Of a stretch of 64,000 nt of DNA, positions 27,825 to 40,446 are shown piece by piece. Position numbers and translations under genes: made by a program. The notes under the pieces were generated by a model. It saw only the letters and a program-made list of their open reading frames with translations. It had not been told where the DNA came from and searched no databases. Source of the stretch: Drosophila miranda (lineage: Eukaryota > Arthropoda > Insecta > Diptera > Drosophilidae); the NCBI RefSeq assembly GCF_003369915.1, contig NC_046674.1, forward strand, positions 8,308,001-8,372,000. Direction: 5' to 3'. Numbering within the stretch: the first letter of the stretch is position 1; the number at the start of each line of letters is the position of its first letter.

Positions 27825-30800
27825 CGTGGGAAACGAATCGAAACGCAACGCAGCCGCCAGTCTCTGTCTATCGGTGGAAGCTGGCCCAGGCTCCATCGAA
27901 TGGACCCCGGGATGTTAATGGGGGATGTGGATGTGGATGTGGAGAGCCATGATCTGGTCTGCATGCATATACTCGTACATATGTATGCGACTCATGTGTC
28001 GATTGCTGGGGACTAAGACTGGGAATGGGAATGGGAATTGGCTTATTATTTGATATTTAAGGTTTGCATTTTTCTTTTGCTGTTTGCTATTTGCTATTGG
28101 CTTTTTGCTAGTTTTTTTTTTGCTGCCTAGTGGGCAAGTGTACTTACGGATATTGTCAACACGTTTTGTTGGCCAGTTGTGCAATCGAAATGAATGCAAA
28201 GAAATACTCGAACGTGTGGTTGTTCGTTGCTTTGTTTGTTGGTTATTTGATCTCCAGATCAATAGATTACAACCGCAGACTTTAACTTTATGGGGTCGTA
28301 TAGATAGTCGCTCTCTAAGTGGGGCTGGCTGCATTTGATGGCTCCACGAGCCACTTGTGCAGTTATTTGAACTATTAATGAAACCGAAATAAACATAAAC
28401 CCAAGGCACCGCTAGTGCGGCTCGGGCCATGGCCGAAAAAAAGAAAAGAAACCCAGAAACGGAGGCAGAGGCAGAGGCAGAAAAACAAAAGTTGTAACGG
28501 TATTTATGTTGCAAAGTATCCCTTCCCGTGGCAGCCACAGCCGCAGTCTGTCTGCCCCATAAATATGCCGCCGCCACCGCCGCTGACTGCGAACAGGTTT
28601 AACCCCAGAGCTCCAGCTCCAGCCGCAGCTCCAGCCCCAGCACTAACCCACTCCACGGCTCACAGAATATTTATTATGCGCATTGTTTCGGGTGCCATTT
28701 AGACCGTGCGCCACAGATACGAATCCACACGGACTCGAGAACGCGGCACTAAGAACCAGCAGCGCCTTGCCTCGCCTCGCCTCGCCTTGCCTTGCCTTGC
28801 CACGAGTTCGAGTACTTACAGTTACAATTGAAGTTACTGAATAAGTGGAAACACCTGACGATCTGTATCGGTTCTGCTTAGAGAGCAACTTAATGCGCCA
28901 CAAACAGCAGCAGCAACAGAGGCAGTAGCTGGGGCTGGGGCAGGGACAGCATGCATACATAGATGGCTTGTGTCTGTCTAAACAGATCCATTATACGAGC
29001 ATTGTGTCTCTAATGTATAGCACCCCGTTGGTAAAGACTTCGCTCGAAACCCATTTGGCGTGCGGCACCGGAAGGGCGACAGACCCAATGGAGGCAGGCG
29101 ACACCGCCACACAATTAACCCATAAGGGGCAGCAGCGGGCGCCCACATATCCGCATTGGAAAAGTGTGTTAATGAAGTGCCAATTCAGCGGAAGAATAGC
29201 CTTCACATATCCATAAAACTAGACTTTCAAATGGCAATCAACTTCCACATAAATTCTATTTCAATAGAACAGCTTTTGTGCAGATTCTAGAGCACTAAAA
29301 GAGCTTTGCTTTTCGGTAATTCTTCAAAGATTCAGCTCTGCCTGTCTCTGCTCTGCCCTGCTCTTGCTGCCTCTAAGTGGTTCGGCTCAGCTCCAAAGCC
29401 TGGGATCCAAGGAAAGACAGCGCCAGTCATAGAGATTACGCAGAGAGACAACTGTTGCGTTTGATGTGAAATCCGGCCTACACTTGGCACTTGGCACTTG
29501 GCAGTTGGCATTCATTCGCATTCGAAAAAAAAAACAGCTGTAAGACTGCTAGATGTGGGTTTGTGGGCATGGGTGCATGGAGGGGTCTTAGACAGGGTCA
29601 GGTTGATTGAAATTGATGTTGCAAACGTGACGTAGTCAAAAAAGGGACCTTCCCAACACACCTCACTCATGTACCTCATCGCTTTGATGGCTTTGGCTTT
29701 GGCTTTGGCTTTGGCGATTGCGCTGCCGTCCCGTGGATCTCTGGATAACAGCAGTTGGCGGAGCAGACTTCATTTGCAAGTTGCCACAATTGTACGGGTA
29801 GACAGAACCGGAGGGGGGCCAGGGGACACGACACGGTCAAAAAAACAAAATAAAAAAAACACCAAATTGTTGTGCACAATTTGTTGTTGTTGTTGTTTAA
29901 AGTGAGTTTGCGAAAAATAAAATGAAAAAGGGGGGGAAGACAAAAAAAATTGAAAGCATTACGTACGGGCGCCCCAGCTTAGGCCGTTAAGTGAACTTTC
30001 TCCGAAAGAGTGGTGAGATTTAATATACGTATGTATATTGTTTATTGTTTGGCCACACAAATGTGACCTTCTTTGTGTCCGATTCTTTTCGACTGGGCCA
30101 TTGATTTTAACGGCTTACTTGTCCGGGGCCAACATCAAACAGTCTAGCAATAAATGGCTGAAAATTTAATAAAAGAAATATGGCATCTTTATCGCACTTT
30201 CATCGACCGATGTGAGCCCCGCACTTGGCCATAATTAATTTCATTCCCTTGCTGCTTCTGCTGCTCCTTCGACCACTGCGACGTGAGCGGGCATTTATGG
30301 CTAGAAAGTTTTGGGTCTTAGGTTTTCGGATGGGTTTCTGCATGGCCATTGACGTTGTCAAAATGTTTTGCCAACTGACCGCCCATTTGAATTTTTCGGC
30401 CAACTTCTTGGTGGTGTTGGTGTTGGTGGAGCTGGGCCGGGGACTGGGAGTGGGAGTGGGAGTGGGATTTGGCCTGGAAAGCCATAGATTAACATGAGGA
30501 AAGGCAGCTTGAGAGCTTGAAAGTGCCACAAGAGGCACAGTGGCCAAACCTTTATTTTAGGCAATCCTTTCCTTTCTCTTTTATGACTCCTTAAACTAGT
30601 ACAAGTACAGACCTTATACTCGTACGTCCATAGATTTATGGGCCTGTATTGTTCTGGATTTGCCCCACAGTTGCGATGCGAGAACAGAATAATTTTAAAC
30701 GCTGCTCATTTTTCAAGTCTGCGCGCCCTTTTCGGAATGCCTCCATTCGGAGCCCCATACCCAGACCCAGAGCCAGAGCCAGACCCCGACCCAGACGTCG

Positions 30801-30841
30801 ACGTGGACTCCTCTTTGCGGCCTCTTTACGTCTGCGGTGTG

Positions 30842-30873
<32 letters not shown>

Positions 30874-33800
30874 TGTGCGTGGAAGAGTTAGTGTTTTTAA
30901 TAGCCTGCAGGGTTAAAAATTTAATGGAAAAACGTTTTAATAAATCAGTTAAGTGGTCTTGCCGCTTTTTTTGCGGCTAATTACACGCATTAGTGTTGCC
31001 CAGTCGCAGTCTGCGGCGTGTTAACAGTCGCATCCAATCCATGACTCCATCTCCAGGCCTCAGACCCGGCACTGGTTCTGTCCACTCTGGACAATGTTGC
31101 CCATGCAGCGCGTAATTTAGCAATTAAAAGCGATTAACGCTCGGCAGCTACGGCTACTTAACGTCTAAGATCGGGGACCCGGCCAAACCACGCAGCCTCG
31201 CACATCGCAGTGCAGAGCAAAGCAGAGCAAAGCAGCGCCAAGCAGCGCCAAGCAGCGCAAAGCAGCGCGACGCAGCACAGAATTAGCGGTTGCTGAGGCT
31301 GAGACTGGGGCTGAGACTGAGACTGAGGCTGAGACTGAGGCTGCGGCTGCCACTGGCCCCCAGTTTAATAGTCGCCTCGCCGCTTGAGAGCAGCAACCAG
31401 AGCCGAATCGACATTAAGCGCTTTGGGTTTTAACAATGCAATCAAATTTTATGCTGATTTTCGAAAACATGCAGCAGAAGTCATTAAATCAAGCCAGAGA
31501 TGAGATAACAGCCGATAGCAATTAATGCAGGGCCACGGAATTCCGTGTGCCTTAGATTTTCCTGTACCCATAACAGTTTAAAGTAAATGCTCGTATAAAT
31601 TTCTTTGGCCATAACATCTGCTAATTAGAAACGAAAATCATAATAGAAATGCCCTGGAAGCCCTGAAAGCAATAAAAAGCGAAAAGATCAATAGGCTGGG
31701 CGGGCAACGGGTACGATAATCCTAGTGGAAGGTTTTCTACAGCTCAAACAATGGCTGATTTATGAATATTAGGGGAGCACAAAGGAATCCATTTGAATGG
31801 TAATTGTACAATGCATATCTCAAGACTCCCGGCATACGGCTCGGAGAATGCAAATGACAATACATAGTCTTTTATTATTTATTCTAGCGACTTCTGGGGG
31901 CCACTGCCGGCCACTGTGGCGATATTTATTGGGATACCACGGATCGAGAGCCTGCAACTTGCAATTTCGGTCCGTCTGAGAGCCCCCACCCATCGGTACG
32001 TCGGTTCGCTTGTGAAAGGCGCTGCTTTTGCGGCTGAGTGCTACAGATTGTGTCCCAGGCACAGGCTGGTGGTGGCCTGCAGTTCTTGCCCCAGTTTGGT
32101 GGGACGCATGCATACTCGTACTCGTATATTTTGTAGATGTGCATCTGGGGAAAACTTTCTAAACCGCGCCCCGAAAAATTTCATGGTGGTGCCCGGTGCC
32201 TGGTGCATGGCAATGAAATTTACATGCCATGCCGCTGACCAAGACCACAACAACGGCCTCAATGGCAAGTTCAAGTCGTCCAACTTTTATGACACTTGAC
32301 CACAATGATGGAGTGCATTGCTGCGGCCGATCGCGGTGTCTTGTTTTCTCACTTTGTGTAACACGAATTGCCACAAATTAACTTCTCGTTTCGTTGGCAA
32401 CGACTTCCGCTCTTGGCCCATTGTTGCCGCTGCATCAGCGGAAGCAGCGAAAGTTGTGAAATCCTCCATCAAAGACAATGAACGGGGGGCGCCACACTTT
32501 TTAACGGTCCAGCGACAAAATGCAAATTTCATGTAACCTGGACGAGAAAAACAGCTTTACGAGGCTCGGCCCCCCCCCATATTGATGAGCCCATATACAA
32601 GATTTATACGACTATGTATGATGTGGCATATACGTATGTATAGGCATTTTTGTATATGAAGTAGCCCTAAAATGATCCACTTTACCCTTCGTTTGGTTCT
32701 GGATGCTTTCTTGGTTTATAATGCTGTTTATGTGGCGTTAAATGTTAGGGTCTTGCTGGTGCTGCTGGTGGTGCTGCTGCGCCAAGGTAAATACGAGAGC
32801 AAACACATTTTAATGGCATTCGCATTCCATTTGCCGCAAAAGGAAAAGGCTTTAAGGCAAGCCTAACAAAACAAACCCCAAAAACCGCATAAACAAATCA
32901 ATGTGCGGAGCAGTGGTGTGGCATGGAGCCGCTGTCCGACCGTAGCGAAGTGGAGCGGAGCGGAGCGGAGCGGAGCGGAGCGGAGTAGAGCGAAGCATGT
33001 AAAAATCCGACGCATGGGAGTTGCAAACGGAAAGGCTTTGATGGCCGCCAAGTGATAGAAACCCCAAACGATGGTGGGACGGTGATGGAGATGGAGGCGA
33101 AGACGAAGGCGAAGGCAACCACTGGGACCACACAGACACAGGCAGGAAAGGGTCGCCTGTCTCTCATTCTTGGCCTCCATCTCGGCCTCCAGTTCGATTT
33201 TTCATTTGATGACGTTACCGCCCACACCATAAATGTGTGTGTGTGTTTGTGTGTTTCTGTACTCCCCAGGCACTAAAATCACCGCATTGAACTTGAAAGT
33301 TTTACTGTAGACCTCCCCAGATCCACAGATCCAGATCCCAACTGACAATTGTATCGCGATTGACCGCCGGCTAGCCACAAATGTAAATGCACTCAGAAAT
33401 TGGCCTCAGTTGGAATACATAATAGGAAGGCTAGTCGGGGCGACTATGGAGAGGGCCATGGAGAGGGCGATGGGAAGGGCAGTGCCAGGCCCACAACGAT
33501 GCGATAGATAACGACACCCTTTAATTGGCCTAATCGAGGCAATAACTCAATTTTATCATCAGCCAGAAACAGCCGGAGTGGGGCGTCAATGAAGGTCCTT
33601 GCCGGCAAGGAAGACTCCAGATGGCCTTCCGCCAAGAGTTTTGTGGAAGTTCGTCGAGATAGGAACTATTTTTTTCAGAATTATAATTACACGTTGATTG
33701 ATATATTGTATGTAGTGGCTATGAGTAGAGCCACAATGCACACGTATGTACATATGTATGTAAATACTTTCTGTGAGTGTGCATGCAATCAGAAATTCAA

Positions 33801-34616
33801 GGGAGCAAAAGAACCAGTTTTCCCCCCCAACCCACAGAACACAGTGCCTCTGCCGTTGCCGCTGCACGCGTCTCCCGCATATCACCTGTCACCTTGCAAC
33901 AGAATGTCGCACCCAAAACCAAGAGCTACGTGACCAAGTGACAAATTGCAGGCGAAGGACGAGCCACGAGCAACGAGCAGCGAGGCGACACTGAGGAGCA
34001 GGGGCAACTTCAATTTCCATGCCCTGAACTTGAAAGAACGAACATATTTCTGCCACTTTTTGAGTGGCTTTTGAAAGCTTAACGGGACTGAGAAAAGTGC
34101 AACGAACTGCAGCGCCAATCATTGGGATGGGTGCGCCGCAACAGTAACATCATAAATTGATATAAATTATGCAAGGCAGGGATGGGACCACATTCCTGAA
34201 GGGGGAAGGGGGGCATTGCTCTGCAGTTATAGTGGGGACGAGACTTCAGGCTTATCGAAATGCTAATTTGTTTGCCGTCCTTTGCCTCTGGGATAACTGA
34301 CGACCACACACCCACCCCACCCGCTTTCGGGACAGAACGTATCATAAACACATTCCATACTGGACCGCAATAGTTTATATTAAATGGAACAACTTTGATG
34401 CACAAAAAACTCACTGGAAACGCAAAAACTTTCCCCAGGTTACACCAAATGGTCTGTTGCTCACACAGTACGTACTGCTGGTTCACTGTACATTGCAGCC
34501 ATATGAAAACGAAAAATTAAACTTTTAATTAAAAGTTGAAAACTGTTAAACAATTTCTTTGGTAGCCTGACAAATGCTAATTGCCACGTGTCTGTTCTCT
34601 GTTTGCTTCTTTCCAG
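27825..34616. other. Non-coding stretch, possibly intron upstream of the two-TM protein gene
   Basis: No coding exon is recognised. Simple arrays include GCCTC/GCCTT near 28772-28800, CTTTGG near 29689-29716, AGCGC/AAGCA near 31208-31270, CTGAGA near 31300-31345 and GAGCG near 32950-32987. Long TG/TC tracts lie at 30840-30880. It ends at a polypyrimidine acceptor (CTTCTTTCCAG, 34606-34616). Confidence 0.5.
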
Positions 34617-34733
34617 GCAGCTCCGAGAATTGCTAGTCAAGACCATTAGCAGTCGATAAAACGCAGCGCCCCAGTAGAGGAGAGCACCCCAGCATCCAGA
34701 GCAGAAAGAAGGTAGTGGAACCATCAGAGGAAA

Positions 34734-35840
34734 ATGCACGAGAGACAAGTGAAGAAGTAAGTTGCGAGGATGGGTCCCAGCGTGGATCCCCGTCCACTTA
34801 GCCACCAATTTGAGATAACATTTGCAATCCAATTACAGATTGAAGGGCAGCCATTATGTGGCCACTCACGGCCGCCTCACACCTGACCCTCCGTACGTCC
34901 ACTCGAATCGCGGCTACTCCACAGACGGCGAGGAGTCGCACTCTCATCGCGCTCCCTCCGAGCGCACCTACTCCGAGTACACACTCACTCACGAGCGCAT
35001 CTCGCCACAGTCCCAGTACAACTCGTCGCGAAAGAAGCGCTCCGCGAACGGACATCACCAGCACCTGCAGCACAGCTACAGCCACAGTCAGATGGGCCTC
35101 TCCAGCTCCCCGGATAATGGAGGACCACGCTCTCTCAGCGGACCACCGCCCACGCGCCAGCCGCCACGAGCACCTTCAGCCCTTAGCTATGATCATGGCG
35201 GGGATGGGGGCAGCGATATCTATGTGACCAGTGCTGCTTACAAGGCGCCATCGGAGATCAGGTGAGCTCTTAAATGTCCTTCAACGCTCTTCAAACGTTT
35301 CTAACTTATATCACTTACAGTCGATATAGCCAGCGTCCAGTTTCGCGTGGACCCCCGCGTAGTGTCTATTCGGTGGCCAGCACTGCCAAGACGGGACGGA
35401 GCGCTCGGTCTACCACCAAAAGGGGCGCCAAGATCGAGACCATGTCCGCTCCGAACCCATTCTGCCCGAATGTAAAGGGCGTCTGCTGTCTGATGCTGCT
35501 GCTGAACTTGGGCCTGATCCTGGTCACTCTGGGCTTCGTCATCGTGGTGCAGTTCTACGAGCCGCTGTACGTGTGGATACTGGGCATTGTGTTCCTGATA
35601 TTCGGCTTCCTCACGCTGATTGGCTGCATGATCTACTGTGTGTATGTGTGCCGCGATGCCAGGACTCCGTCGCAGGTGCGTAACGAGGATCTGTACTGGA
35701 CCCGTCACTGGCAGAAGAACATCGGCTACACACCCCAGGAGATCAACTACAAGGCGGACAAATACGATGCCTATTCGGATCGGTACTCGGTTAGCAAGCT
35801 GAGCGGCAAGTACTCAGATCGTGAGAGCCAGCGCTACTGA
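34734..35840 (+). CDS. Unidentified protein with two membrane segments, 321 aa
   Basis: Three exons: 34734-34756, 34839-35261 and 35321-35840, with phases that fit. A leader exon part begins at 34617. Residues 1-190 are hydrophilic, rich in Ser, His, Arg and Pro (repeated SHSHR and HQHLQHSYSHS stretches) and probably disordered and cytosolic. A Cys-rich NPFCPNVKGVCC motif at about 194-205 leads into two hydrophobic helices (about 203-226 and 230-257) separated by a very short QFYEPLY turn. A charged, Tyr-rich tail of about 60 residues (KYDAYSDRYS) follows. The helical hairpin suggests both termini face the cytosol. I do not recognise the family with certainty. The ORF is clearly real from its splicing and codon use. 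AATAAA at 36233-36238 is a likely poly(A) signal. Confidence 0.85.
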
Positions 35841-37122
35841 GGGAAGGAGCAAACTAATGTCAAATATCGAATCAGAGCTTCTTTTTTTTCTGGCAGTTAC
35901 ATTATTTAATTAGGAAGTGCTTGCGCCATGACGAATTCGGAAATACGAACCGAATCTGCCTTGAAAACTTCCTCGTGTAGGCACATATTAATAGAAACAT
36001 ATAAACAACTTATATCTTAACTAATTGTAAGACTATGTACTAGTTCTAAACGGTTATTAACAAGGCCCCTCAACGTACCTGCTGCAAGTTGCTTGCTAGT
36101 TTGTATGTTATAAGAGAGATATTGAAAGAAAACGAGAGGATACACGAGAGTATTGTAATCTGCCATATTTGAGAAGGTTTACCGCTCGTTCGGCTAATCA
36201 ACTGTAACTGCAAATGCTTATAACACATGACAAATAAATAATACGAATAATAAAATACATAATACAATAAGTTGTATGGGATATCCTTTTTTCGGGTGCC
36301 AATGTTTGACTCTCCTAAACACGAAAAGACATGACACGTCCAGATCGGCCCATAAATAGTCGATAAAATAAGCAAAGAAAAAATGCAAATCGTTAAATCG
36401 CCCACGGAGAAATTCAAATTTAAATTTAAATTCATACACATTTTCTTTGCAGGTGTCTCTGTTGATAATTACATCAATATGTAGTTGATATGTAGCAAAA
36501 TGTGTACTTACCGTGAAGTTACAGTGTAACAAAATTAATTTAGTGTCCATTTTTGTTGACCTTTTTTAATTACACCTTCTGTTATACACAATCCCAATAC
36601 AAGGGAGTACTTAAAAGTTGCAAATCTTTTAGGAAATTGTACTTTTTATCAGATTAAATTATACGCTCAGGGCTGAAAGTCCTAGCCAGCTAAGCCGCAC
36701 ATCATAATCGTAGAATGTAATTTTCGAACATGTATAAACATGAACAATTAACCCATTGCGGGGTCCGACAAAAATTATAAAGCTTGAAGTATTACAACGC
36801 AGTTCAGGCACAAACCATACGCATCTATATACAGTATCAATTGGTATTTTTTTTCGAAAGGAAATAGGAATCTACGAGGGGACCTTCAAAGAGTATTATT
36901 TTTCGCGGCCTAACTCAAGTTGTTACCCTGCATAGGGATTTTTTAAAGGTGGCTTAAGTGGGTTAAGGATAACTTATTCGTTCAACAAACACAACAACAT
37001 CCATCGTCAACAATACAAAAAAACATTTAATCTTATCGTCAATATCGTCACAGGTGTAGACCTGTGAATGAGTTATTCGTAAGCATGGCAACGAAGAGCG
37101 CTGCCATATAAGACTAAACAAG
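35841..37122 (+). other. 3' UTR of the two-TM protein gene and intergenic spacer
   Basis: AT-rich. A cluster of AATAAA and AATAAAA words at 36233-36255 marks the probable 3' end. From there to the nSMase start no coding sequence is seen. The nSMase 5' UTR probably begins within about 100 bases of its ATG. Confidence 0.55.
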
Positions 37123-38561
37123 ATGCTGCTGCTGGAGCTGAACATTTTAACCCTGAACATTTGGTGAGTGCTACTCTTTATGGACGTGACAGGTGAAGCA
37201 CTGGCTCAAATCTAATTAAATCTCTAAATAACAATTGCAGGGGCATACCATATGTGTCAAGTAATAGAGGGCCGCGTCTCGAGGCCATTTGCAAAGAACT
37301 GAGTAGCGGAAAGTATGATATCGTGTCTCTTCAGGAAGTGTGGGCCCAGCAGGACAGCGAGCAATTGCAAGAGAAGACGTCCAGTGTTCTGCCCTATTCC
37401 CATTACTTCCACAGTGGCGTAATGGGCGCAGGGCTCTTGGTACTTTCCAAATATCCCATCCTGGGCACTCTGTTTCACGCCTGGTCCGTGAATGGCTACT
37501 TCCATCGCATTCAGCACGCGGATTGGTTTGGCGGCAAGGGTGTCGGTCTGTGCCGCATCTTAATTGGCGACCAGATGGTGCACCTCTATAACGCGCATCT
37601 GCATGCCGAGTATGACAATGACAATGATGAATACAAGACTCACCGGGTTATCCAAGCCTTTGATACCGCTCAGTTTATCGAGGCGACTCGAGGAAACTCG
37701 GTGCTTCAGATTTTGGCCGGAGATTTGAATGCCCAACCACAAGACATATCGTATAAAGTGCTGTTGTACACCTCTAAAATGTTGGACAGCTGCGCATCGG
37801 ACACCTTTCGCACAAATGAATGCGACCACAATTCGTACACTTCGGCGAGGGCACTGTCCAGGAATCCACGTGGCATTCGCATAGACCACATATTTGTCCG
37901 CGGAGGGGACAATATAAACGCGGAGATTGTCGACTATACTCTACCCTTTCCAGACCGTGTGCCTGGTCAAAAGTTTAGCTTCTCGGATCACGAAGCTGTA
38001 TTGGCAAAGTTGAAACTATCTCGAACACCGACAGATCCTGGAGCAGCCGGCGACGGAGCAGGAGTGGCCACGATTGACGTAAACTGCGAAGTGGTAGAAG
38101 AAACATGTCCATCCCGTGAGCAAGGAGGAGGAGATGGACCTGCGGAAGCAGCTCTCCCAACGGCTGACGATTCTCGTGCCAATTGTAATGGCAGTTCTGT
38201 AAGGGGTCAAGATATAAGCTGCTCTTCCATCCAGCCTTTGCCTGCGGCCAGAACCGCTGCTCTCCAAGAAGCCCTGGCCCTTTGTGATGCTTCCCTGCTG
38301 CAATTGAACACCGATCGGATACTCTACTACAGCGCAGCCACCTTCCTCTTTGTCCTACTCGTTCTGCTGGTCGAGTTCACGGCCCCGGGGGGAATGCGTA
38401 CCATTTTCTTGCTGCTCAAGTTTATAGTCTTCGGAGTCATCATGTTCTGCGTTTTCATGGCTTCCATATGGAACTATATGGAGCGGAATGGCGTGCTGCA
38501 GGGAAAAAAGTCCATGGAGGTCATGTTGCATCATGCCCAGAAATATGAATATTTCTATTAA
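37123..38561 (+). CDS. nSMase: Neutral sphingomyelinase
   Basis: Two exons, 37123-37163 and 37241-38561, giving 453 aa. It hydrolyses sphingomyelin to ceramide and phosphocholine at membranes. The endonuclease/exonuclease/phosphatase fold is evident from TLNIWGIP near the N-terminus, SLQEVW with the magnesium-binding E46, YNAHLHAEY, AGDLNAQP and FSDHEAV with catalytic H264. Two C-terminal transmembrane helices (about 374-394 and 402-424) match the nSMase2-unlike, SMPD2-type layout. A low-complexity linker between them and the catalytic domain (about 275-365) is acidic and probably variable. The first exon is only 41 nt and codes for the first strand, so a start inside exon 2 would remove conserved sequence. 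AATAAA at 38723-38728 ends the transcript. Confidence 0.93.
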
Positions 38562-38860
38562 AGTCCGCATATGTGGCGGTAATTAAGTATAACGGCTCAA
38601 TAAGCATTTAAAAACATTTTATATTGTCGTATATAAATATTGGTATTGTCTTTGATTTAATCTTAATTTATTGACGAATCTGCCTCAATCTGATCTGTAA
38701 ACATTCTGTACTATTTCAATGCAATAAAATGGTCTTTTTCATTTTAACAGCCATCTTCGCGCTGTTACAAATAATAAATCGAAAAATTACTTCAAATACT
38801 TGGGGCTTTTCAATTCGAAGGCTATATAGAGCGGAATCATTATGAGCCGCGGCTCTACTT

Positions 38861-39408
38861 TATACCCGGTACTCAGTATGTTAAATGTGAGCTTATGATT
38901 TGCTTTTCACAAAAAAAGACAAATTGATTTTTTACCAACAAAAATTCATTAAACTCGGTCGAACCGTTCGCGAAATTTATATGTTTATAGGTTTGCCCTA
39001 TTTCCATTTTTCTTTATTTTTTTTACATCTGTCTCTTTTTTTCTATTCTCACATCAACACCAGCTTGCTCTCTCGCTCTTTTTCGCCAGATCACGCACAC
39101 TGAACGAGTTGTGTGTGAGAGAGAGGGAGAAACAGCGAGGGTGAGGGACAGAATAAGCGCATACATTGGTTCCTTCTGACTATAATGATCCGATCTGATC
39201 TAGATTCGTCAGATTCATTCTATACAGAATACACTTGCAGCAGTGTGCTTTCACTGGAGCCTGGATACAAAACTTGGTTGCTCCAGTTCTTATAGCCTCT
39301 GAGAACTAAGCGTCAAACAAGACGGACAGACAGACATGTCTATGCTAATCAAGGAGGTCGGAACACTTCCTTCTGGGTGTTACACACATCCACTTCCACC
39401 ACAAATTG
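38861..39408. repeat. Decayed DINE-1/INE-1-like dispersed repeat
   Basis: Begins TATACCCGGTACTCAGTATG and ends with GACGGACAGACAGACATG...GTCGGAACACTTCCTTCTG...GTTACACACAT. Order and wording match the fly DINE-1/INE-1 (Helitron-related) ends as I remember them, with large internal divergence: T-rich and CT-rich middle (39000-39090) and GAGA tract (39117-39150). No coding capacity remains. It separates nSMase from RpL28. Confidence 0.6.
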
Positions 39409-39561
39409 AGCTTAAAATCTGCTCAATGGGAACACTAGAGGCGTACGACGAAGCCGCCTTGCAAAACGAAAATATTAATAAGCAAATTACAATTAAGTTT
39501 TAAACATCTTTTCTTTATTCTCGAGTAGAAAACAGCTCCGCATGATCCCATATGGTACACT

Positions 39562-40364
39562 TTATTCGGGCTTCTTTCCCTTGGTAAGTTCGGCCTTCTT
39601 TCCCTTGGTGGGAAGGGGCTTCTGGGAACGCAGAACGGCGGAGGCGCGGCGAAGAGCAGCCTGAAATTGGGAAGTATAGAAAACCGAATTTAAAATCGAG
39701 CCATAAAATTATCTACAAATAAGGTGCTAAAAGAGCTTCAGACAATTTTTTCAACACGATCATTCTGCGATCTTGGTATGTAGCATTAAAATAAGGATCA
39801 TCATATCAGGGATAATTCAGTGGGATTGCTAAATTATTTCAGAAATTACCTGCGTCAGATCCTTGCGGTACTTGGAGCCGATCAACAGGTTCTTCAGCTT
39901 TTTCAGGGAGCGTCGGGGACCAGCCTTGAAGTCGACACGCACCGTGTTCTTCGCGGGACGCTGAGCATATTTTCCCTTCTTCAGCACGGCGGTGAAGCCC
40001 TTCTTATCGGCAGTAGGAACGACGCCAAGGGTCTTCTTGTGCACGATGCCGCTGTAGCGGTACGAGCTCACAGAGGCCAAGTTGTTTGGCTCCTGGAAAA
40101 GTACAATAAACCATTAATACATGTCATATACACGGAAGCATTCAATGGTGAAGCCAACTTTATCAGATTAAGGTTACTATCAAGTTGTATTCAAATATCA
40201 TTGTGAAAGTTTGTAAGTTGGAAACATCATAGAACAAATCGGATACTATTGAGCGGGGGGACACCACTTACTGTGCTGAAGGGTTTGTTAACATCGCGCT
40301 TCTTCAACAAGAAGGCGTTGTTGTTGCGAATAATCAACCAATTGAGGTGCGAAGAGGTTGCCAT
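39562..40364 (-). CDS. RpL28: 60S ribosomal protein eL28
   Basis: Three coding exons on the minus strand: 40364-40272, 40092-39850 and 39660-39562, giving 144 aa. It is a cytosolic large-subunit protein. The sequence starts [20 protein letters not shown] and continues through [16 protein letters not shown] to a basic tail; the length matches fly RpL28. The tail contains a repeated TKGKK unit coded by duplicated DNA. The coding part starts seven bases into an exon whose acceptor is at 40372. Leader exons lie further upstream. The stop codon lies inside an AATAAA hexamer (plus-strand 39561-39566), so a very short 3' UTR is possible. Coding introns carry snoRNA candidates. Confidence 0.97.
39738..39804 (-). 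ncRNA. Candidate C/D-box snoRNA in RpL28 intron 2, U24-like
   Basis: On the RpL28 sense strand, box C ATGATGA (39804-39798) and box D CTGA (39741-39738) are 67 nt apart inside the 189-nt intron. An internal stretch ATACCAAGATCGC runs into CAGA, a plausible D' box. The CCAAGATCGC part matches the D' guide of U24, which pairs with the GATCTTGG segment of large-subunit rRNA, although neighbouring guide bases differ. A clear terminal stem is not visible. Confidence 0.55.
40163..40230 (-). ncRNA. Weak C/D-box snoRNA candidate in RpL28 intron 1
   Basis: Sense-strand ATGATGT (40230-40224), one base off the box C consensus, and CTGA (40166-40163) enclose 68 nt within a 179-nt intron. No guide was recognised and no terminal stem is obvious. 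Listed because the other RpL28 introns carry better candidates. Confidence 0.25.
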
Positions 40365-40446
40365 CTCAAGTCTGCAAGTAGAATGAAAGATATTTCGATT
40401 AGAAGAGTTTTCAAAAGTTTCTATAGCTTTCATGCTTATTGAGTGA

